Below are positions 57,697 through 64,000 of a DNA stretch of 64,000 nucleotides, piece by piece (the first letter of the stretch is position 1; every line of letters starts with the position of its first letter). Source of the stretch: Chlorophyllum brunneum (lineage: Eukaryota > Basidiomycota > Agaricomycetes > Agaricales > Agaricaceae); NCBI GenBank assembly GCA_963576785.1, contig OY756144.1:124001-188000 (forward strand), written 5' to 3'. The notes beneath the pieces are model-generated. The model was not told the DNA's origin. It saw only the letters and a list, made by a program, of their open reading frames with translations, and did not search any database. Both the position numbers and the translations under genes were made by a program.

Positions 57697-59359
57697 TTAA
57701 TTTACAGTAATCGGCACTTGACCGTCCACACCCCCCGGTTGCTGTTGCTGCTGTGCTTGTTGTGATGACCCCTGTCCAGATCGAGATATCGCTGCTCCAA
57801 GGGCTTGTGTACGAAGAGCAAGTCCACGAGTTTTCTCAATGACGGCTTGATACACGGGAAGTGCTGGACGATTGATTTCGATGATATTCTGTTTGGATAT
57901 ATACGTGAGGGGAAGGATAAACGAGAAAGGACCAAATACGCACTTTCTCAAGATCGATCTTCGCGTCTGCTCCCATTCTCGTCTCTCGGATAAGATTGAC
58001 CACCCATTTTTCACCTTCATCCGGCTCCAGGTTGAGCCGTTCCGAAAGATCCCTATCACAATCAGCGACAGCAAACAGGCCCAAAGGGACACGACTCACC
58101 CAATATCAATCCTCTGATGAATCCTACAATAAGCCTCACTTATCAAATACCTCGCATTATCCAAAAACTCCTCTCTAAAATCTCCCAAAAAGAAATCATT
58201 CCTCACAACCTCTTCAGCCTTCTTCAACTCCCTCTGCGCAGCCTCAAAATCAAACTCAACATACAACTCCTTCAAAAACGCCGTAACAGGATCCTGATAC
58301 TGATACTCCTCCGTCTGAATCACTTTAACCACTTCCCTAATCGCATTGCGCACCCGTGCCGAAATGGGATTCGCAGCTGAACCAGAAGAAGATATTTTTC
58401 TTGCCAAGATTGCTGCAGCAGCGAGGTATCGTAGAATCCAAGGACAAGCTGTTTGGATAGTGTTGAGGTATGTCGGGACTAGGAATGTCTCGAGGAGTAA
58501 TGTTCGGCCTTGTTTATGGTTGAAATAGATGAACAATGACCAATGGACTAACCACGTCCTCGAATGTAACTGAACCAACGCCGGTTCAGTCTTATCCTGC
58601 GTAGCACCGGACGCATTGGCCGCAGCAGCAGCAGCCAATATCGATGCTGAGGATCTCGAATCGATAATATCACGAAGGGTATTCAATTCTTCCAACGCCG
58701 TATCCCATTTTCCTGTAAGAATATCCGAAGCGAGTTTTCCCCAATGTGCAGAAGTAGTGAGATCTGCATCTGTTGAGAGAACGCGGAAATGATAGAGGTA
58801 ATCTGCGGCGCCGCTGTAGTTGCCATATGAGTATTGGAATTGACCAAAGTTGTAGAGAGCGGTGATTTCTCCGAGGGTGAGCTGGGATAGGAACTATGAG
58901 TGAGGGAGTGAGGGTGGAGGGTTGTGATGAGCGTACGTTGTAGTTGTCCTTCAGGAATTGAAGGTTTTGGTTTTTGTCTTGTCGTAGTGCTTGAGCGACA
59001 TCAGGGTTCTCAATCACATCCAAGACGGCTTGAGCTTCTTGTTGCAGACGTTCATGCGTCGAAACAGCATTTCGTCTCTTTCCATCAAATTCTATCAAGG
59101 ACGATATCAGAACGCGCTTTCAAACTCCACATACCCACCACGCACCAGCAGGAACTTCTTGATCAGGATGAATCTGTCGGAAGAGTGTGACGGCGTAATC
59201 AAACATATTAGTTCCACGGGCGAGTTCATACTGAGCCTGGGTGACTTCTTCCGCAGGGAAGAGCTGGGTCTCTACGAGGTGTGTGAGGAGGGGGAAGGAG
59301 AGGTGGCGGTCGAGATACGGGATGACCGTCTTTGAGAGGTCGTGTTCAGCCATCTGCAC
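57697..59359 (-). CDS. INT6: Translation initiation factor eIF3 subunit e (Int6)
   Basis: It starts [20 protein letters not shown] (ATG 59359 or 59353; the second gives the usual MAEHDL start), then [20 protein letters not shown], and after an intron [20 protein letters not shown] and [20 protein letters not shown]. The PCI-containing second half has [114 protein letters not shown] and [18 protein letters not shown]. It ends in a Gln-rich tail at 57697. About five introns occur; I estimate about 460 residues. The protein is a scaffold subunit of eIF3, which brings mRNA and eIF4G to the 40S ribosome. Confidence 0.95.
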
Positions 59360-59531
59360 TTGGTCAGGCGCAGAGCTGCAATCAATTGAAAATCATCACA
59401 CCACTGTTTGGTTCAAACGCCATTCGCAAACAAACAAAAGGTCTACGGCAATACAACAACATACGGGTATCAAATATGGACACTATCACTGACAAAAATA
59501 AAAACGTCCATGAAACAAGTATAGTAGTAAC

Positions 59532-61559
59532 TCAGAACGCAGCTCCACCCGCTGTAAACTTGCTACTCGTCTGCGAATAACTGCTCACCCGCTTCGTAGC
59601 AATGAAATCCGAAACTTCCAATCCATGGTCACGGAAACAATCAATCGGAATCAACCCCTTCTCAGCCGCCTTTCCTTTTCCTTTTCCTTTCCCACCGCCA
59701 CTATAATAAACTGGATTCTTCTCAACCAACGACCATCCATCATCAAACATCTTCAAAATCTTCACTTTATCTCCAATCTCCACTGGCAACTCGTCTTCCA
59801 AAGTAGGAATAAACGGTCTCTTGATGATTTCCACTTCCATGAATTCTGGATGGACTGCGCTGGGTGTGGTTGGTTCAGGTGGAAGTGAGGGATCGGCGAA
59901 AGGGTTATTTGCGGCGGCTACGTTGATTGGACTTGGTGTACGACGATTGGTACCGAAAGATGCTACCGCTGCTGCGTGAAGTGCAATAGGATCTGGATCA
60001 CTGAATGGGTTGACTGTGGGACTAGGAATTGGTAATGCTGGGAGTTCTTCTGCGATAATTGGGCTCTTTGGACCATTCATGATACTCGTGTTCAAAGTAT
60101 GCGAACTTGGCGGTCGAGAGAATTGTGAACTCCAATCACCGGAACCTTTATCCGTTGGTGGTTTTGGGAATGCGAAGGATTCCGTTGGGGAGAATGGTCG
60201 AACAGACATGGGAGTACCGATCTCGGGGTTGAGACCATCTCGGTTGACGATAAGCCATTGACCTTGTTCATCACTTCCAAGACTGCTAACAGTTCCAACA
60301 GAAAACCTGGTCTCGGGAGTCGTGGAGTTGTACTGTGTAACAGTGACTTTGGGACTGATCGCAGTGTCCAAATTGACCAGCACTGGTTCCCCTCGTAATT
60401 CCGCCATGGGAGGTAAAGCCGGGATATCAAAATCCATATCCAACCTCGGAGTCTGACTATGATCCACCGTCGTTTCAAAACTACTCCTCACACTCTTCCT
60501 CACACCCGCACCACCAGCACCTCCACCACCAGCACCACCTCCACCAATCATAATATCTCCATGAGCACGATCGCCATACGCTTGAGAAGTTTGTTCTCTA
60601 GAGAACCACCAATGATTTTGACGTTCGCTCCGACGCGATTTACGACGACGTCGAAGAATGATGATGATGACCAGCAGTAGAATGAGAAGTATCGCAACCA
60701 CAATCCCACCAATCGCACCACCTGATAATCCACCAGTTTTTCCTCCTTGACTAGAAGCCCCCGATCCATCAACACCCCCATCACCACCACCACTTCCACC
60801 ATTTTCAGTCCCACCAGTCCTAGGCGTTCCACTAACTCCAGGAATACTAACAGTTATCCCAGATGACCCTCCACCAGGTCCTGAACCACCATGACCATTA
60901 TGCGCGCCAGTACTTGATCCACCATTACCAGAAGAACCATCATCATTTGGATCATTACCGGCGTTTATAGGTGTATTTCCGTCGTTTGAGACGAAATTGG
61001 ATCCAGAAGATGAGGAAGTTGATGTAGCGCCGGTACCGTTGGGTGTTTGGCCAGAACCTGCACCACCAGTTCCCGATGCGCTACCATCACCACCATTGGA
61101 AGGGGATGATGAACCATTGGATGGACTTGTTCCCGAACCTCCACCAACACCACCGCCACCAGTCGAACCAGCATTCCCGTTCCCATTCCCTGCCCCATTT
61201 CCATTCCCATTCCCACCCCCAGTACTACTTCCACCATTCCCATTCCCATTACCACCACCGTTTCCATTACCGTTTCCATTCCCACCACCACCACCACCAC
61301 CAGAAGTAGGTTGTGATCCGCCCCCGGGAGGCGGGGGAGGAGGCGGGGTTGCAGGGTGTGTATGAGTCGGCGCTGGTCTATTGTTCCCCCCAACTAAAGG
61401 CGTGATCAATGGGTTTAACAAGGGAATTGAAGGCAGTGGAAGGGGAAGATTTATAAGTCCAGGTTCTGGTGCGGGTTCGCGTTGCAAGAGCGGATTGGCA
61501 TGCGAGTTGCGACGAGTGATCGTTAGATGAGGACGTTGTCGCGCTGCGAATGTCGGCAT
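59532..61559 (-). CDS. Single-pass membrane protein with C-terminal SH3 domain
   Basis: One uninterrupted exon of 675 codons, unusual here. The N-terminus (MPTFAARQRPHLTITRRNSH) is not a clear signal peptide. A long extracellular-type region (residues about 60-290) is built of Gly, Asn, Ser and Pro, including Gly-Asn tandem repeats near 61155-61290. A single span (GGAIGGIVVAILLILLLVII then ILRRRRKSRRSER) has a strong positive stop-transfer. The cytoplasmic part is Ser/Pro-rich and ends in an SH3 domain: PTLEDELPVEIGDKVKILKM, FDDGWSLVEKN, GLIPIDCFRD. The layout recalls yeast Fus1 (one span and a C-terminal SH3) and many mushroom SH3 proteins. I infer a cell-surface or cortex adaptor role, without a proven homologue. 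It lies 173 bp from eIF3e on the same strand. Confidence 0.78.
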   Translation of the reverse strand: MPTFAARQRPHLTITRRNSHANPLLQREPAPEPGLINLPLPLPSIPLLNPLITPLVGGNNRPAPTHTHPATPPPPPPPGGGSQPTSGGGGGGGNGNGNGNGGGNGNGNGGSSTGGGNGNGNGAGNGNGNAGSTGGGGVGGGSGTSPSNGSSSPSNGGDGSASGTGGAGSGQTPNGTGATSTSSSSGSNFVSNDGNTPINAGNDPNDDGSSGNGGSSTGAHNGHGGSGPGGGSSGITVSIPGVSGTPRTGGTENGGSGGGDGGVDGSGASSQGGKTGGLSGGAIGGIVVAILLILLLVIIIILRRRRKSRRSERQNHWWFSREQTSQAYGDRAHGDIMIGGGGAGGGGAGGAGVRKSVRSSFETTVDHSQTPRLDMDFDIPALPPMAELRGEPVLVNLDTAISPKVTVTQYNSTTPETRFSVGTVSSLGSDEQGQWLIVNRDGLNPEIGTPMSVRPFSPTESFAFPKPPTDKGSGDWSSQFSRPPSSHTLNTSIMNGPKSPIIAEELPALPIPSPTVNPFSDPDPIALHAAAVASFGTNRRTPSPINVAAANNPFADPSLPPEPTTPSAVHPEFMEVEIIKRPFIPTLEDELPVEIGDKVKILKMFDDGWSLVEKNPVYYSGGGKGKGKGKAAEKGLIPIDCFRDHGLEVSDFIATKRVSSYSQTSSKFTAGGAAF
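61155..61290. repeat. Coding tandem repeat (Gly-Asn array)
   Basis: On the plus strand CATTCC and related hexamers recur many times. On the minus strand they encode Gly-Asn dipeptides within the SH3 membrane protein. Such arrays are prone to length change. Confidence 0.85.
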
Positions 61560-64000
61560 TTTGAATCAAGAGAGAGAAAGAACCGATATTTCTGGTTGGA
61601 TTTTTTGAATATAGGATAAAGATATTGACGGTGATGATGAAGAGAGAAAGCAACAAGAAAGAACAAGAGAAGAGAAAGAGATGAAAGATGACTTTTCGAG
61701 ATAATTTATCAAACGAGTGTGGTTGGATTCGGTAAAACCGAATGAGAGTTCTGAGCGTAAGGAGTTTTCGTTTCCACTTACTAAACCCCACAATTAAAAA
61801 CGCGTTTACAAATTCGCGTTTTGCGGGTTGGTGAGTGTGTGTGGGGGGAGAGGAGAAGAAATAAGGGAAAAAACTCGACCATTGACACGGGTCTCCACAA
61901 TAAATATGTCACCCCTCGCGACCCTCAGTACGAACCATAGCCCGTGGGTCAAATCCCGCCAAGTACAAAAATACGCAAACATACCAAGTAAGTTACCGCA
62001 ATCATGGTTTTCCTTATGGAGTTGACCCCTTGGATGAAATTGTATTGAAAGGGTGTGATGGGATCTTGATGCCCTGAACTATTCGTGTGGTTTTGGGAGT
62101 TTGTAACGTTACCAGGACGAAATTCTGGGTTTCCCACTCCAAATTTTGATGGGGGGTGTTGTACAGGCGATGTGTCGCTTTTCGAAGCGTGTTTCGTGGA
62201 TTTCTCAGTAGCTTTGTACTTTGTGTTTGTGATCTTTTTTATAATATCTTTGCAGTACAGACAGATTCTAGGGCTAAGAAGAGTGGAGTTGTAGTAGTAG
62301 AGGAGGGTTTAGGTTGTTGCTACACCTAAAACACCCGAGCTCGGTCTTCGCTTCCGAGTTATCAACAGAGTATTTCTGAATTTACTGAAGACTGTCAATC
62401 ATAGCTGGCACAGGTCAATATGGATCTTGACGATCATGCGGGCGCGGAGTAGATTTTTTTTGACAAACCCGCTGGCTGTAACCAGAACGTGATGTATTTG
62501 GAGTGAAGAGGAGTTGCAACAAATCAACAACCAGAATTAGAACAAACATACGATGCGCGGTTGATTGATCTTCTTAATACTGAACAACACATCGATGCAT
62601 TAGCTCCTTAGACTCCTCAGCTTATGATGAATCCAACTCACCCCCGTCACCAACACAGGATCTTCAACAAAATGATAAATTGACCACAGACACTCCCTGA
62701 TTTATCAACGTGGGTAGGATATTGAAAATCCTTTTCCCTTGATCCTATTGGACAGCTACGTGGCATTGCAATAAAACCGTGACTTTCGTGTGTAAAAATT
62801 TGAAAATACGTCGACCAGGTTCGATCACGCGCATGCGAGGAATAACTTCGCGTTCTTATCTTCATAACAATTACCCCGCACATGGTTTCACTCCACTTGC
62901 CGCCTCGCTTCTCGTGACTGTACTCACAGTCCAACTCTACATTCCCTCCCACCACGCGATTGGTTCCCCCAAACTACCTGCATACGCACACACACACGCC
63001 CTTGCGGCTTGAAGATATCCGGGCGCAGACCTTTGATGACGATCACTCCACAGTGTGTTTCCGACGGCCGGTCCATCTCGTTTCGTACGAGGTGGCATCA
63101 ATGATGTACCTACACGATCCGCAGGTTCATCCTCCTGCTTTATTACCACACCTACTTCTTGGACTTGGCTTCCTCCGTGGAACATCTACATCCGAGGATT
63201 TTCTTCGGGGCAAAATTGATTATATAAATCAAACATATACCCCGAGCCCTGACCCAAACAATAAACACAACCTTGCACAACACTCCCCTCACCATTTCCC
63301 CCCACACAACATTTTACAATCTGCTTATCCATGTTCTATCGCCGCCATACTCAAGCCAACATGAACCTGCCCATGGACAAAAAAAGCACAGCAAAACCAA
63401 CCCTACCTTGTGAAATTCCGAAGTTGTGGCGTTCAGGCTTTCATCAAACCTGGCCTCGAGTCGATATCTATTATATTAAAAAAATGCCACCACATTATAT
63501 GAAAGTGGAGTATTCTACAAACCGCATCTCCGCTTTATTCCGGCGGTGGTAAATAATCCGATATGGATCCTACTTGGTTCTGTTTCGACCTACAAGGACG
63601 ACCTTGCTTGGAACGATTGATAAGAGGACTTCCACCAACACTTAACGTCACTGATGCTGTCGCATCATAACACGCAAGTGTCATGCGAAGGTGTCAGTGG
63701 TTATGTATCTGATATTCGAGCGCGATTTGTTCGCCTCCATGTTTGATAATTATCTATTGTCAGGGACGAAGCCGTTGCTAGCTGCTCCACGCTTCCGAGT
63801 TTGGACCCAGTCTGGATCTTCCCACTTTTTCCTTACTCAGAAGATCAGCTACCTTAACCACAGGCACAGAAACCGGTGGCGTTGAAGGTAAACAACAACG
63901 ACACCACTCTTCCTACCACACCTGAGGCCGGCGGATTATGCTTTGTAGTTTTTTTATTAAAATACAAACAAAATCCTGAAAACATAACAAAAAGCCCATT
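61560..64000. other. Window end without a supportable gene
   Basis: The first 240 bp should be the promoter of the SH3 protein. Frames of up to 134 codons (62960-63364, +) and 102 codons (62647-62955, -) have no recognisable motif, and the first is low in complexity. GGTTCGATCACGCG at about 62818 resembles a tRNA B box, but no A box or cloverleaf fits. Nothing else was seen. Confidence 0.45.

Noticed and set aside
60997..61365. 122-codon plus-strand Pro-rich frame
   Set aside because: It is the complement of the Gly-Asn repeat in the SH3 membrane protein.
62800..62835. Possible tRNA B box
   Set aside because: No A box, anticodon arm or acceptor stem could be formed around it.
1..64000. CRISPR arrays, prokaryotic operons or phage genes
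   Set aside because: None seen; introns and gene content are eukaryotic throughout.

Overview
This window is nuclear DNA from a basidiomycete fungus, most likely an Agaricomycete (mushroom-forming). The evidence is dense short introns (about 45-70 nt, GT-AG with a few GC-AG), closely spaced genes on both strands, a stand-alone A-T-R adenylate-forming reductase, BTB-domain and NACHT-type NLR genes of the mushroom type, and a Ty3/gypsy retrotransposon. No prokaryotic or organellar features were seen. All gene models are hand-spliced by reading; where exon lengths were summed, the frame closed exactly.

Layout. 0-2 kb: no supportable gene. 2-4 kb (+): FMN split-barrel/ferredoxin-reductase-like flavoprotein. 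4.5-6.7 kb (-): Jen1-type monocarboxylate transporter, starting only about 70 bp after the stop of the RNA cytidine acetyltransferase KRE33/NAT10 (6.8-10.4 kb, -). 10.4-14.2 kb: gene-poor. 14.2-17.25 kb (+): Nha1-type Na+/H+ antiporter. 17.3-20.2 kb: gene-poor, with an orphan NLR N-terminal relic near 18.3 kb. 20.2-23.7 kb (+): A-T-R reductase. 24.5-25.8 kb (+): SHO1 osmosensor. 26.5-27.8 kb (-): BTB protein. 28.1-28.7 kb (-): small heat-shock protein with heat-shock elements. 29.5-31.9 kb (-): mitochondrial D-lactate dehydrogenase. 32.8-34.5 kb (-): unknown membrane protein.

35-43 kb is a tandem array of one NLR family on the + strand: a decayed NACHT fragment, a NACHT-less member with an open spliced frame, and two apparently complete NLRs of 657 and 665 residues. 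All share an N-terminal G-A-(H/R) motif exon. The complete and NACHT-less members also share a small multi-exon C-terminal tail that I do not recognise. This is the most likely undescribed system in the window.

44.0-52.8 kb: a seven-helix-like membrane protein gene split by a 7,718-bp Ty3/gypsy element (-, 754-bp LTRs differing at one base). The element lies exactly at the last splice acceptor of the host gene. It has a textbook -1 frameshift heptamer before pol and an in-frame TGA inside gag. 53.1-57.0 kb (-): Kha1-type K+/H+ antiporter. 57.7-59.35 kb (-): eIF3e/Int6. 59.5-61.56 kb (-): single-pass SH3 protein. 61.6-64 kb: nothing supportable.

Themes: ion and osmotic homeostasis (NHA1, KHA1, SHO1), lactate use (JEN1-like, DLD1) and fungal self/non-self recognition (NLR family). 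Apart from the NLR array, nothing shows that neighbouring genes work as a cluster.
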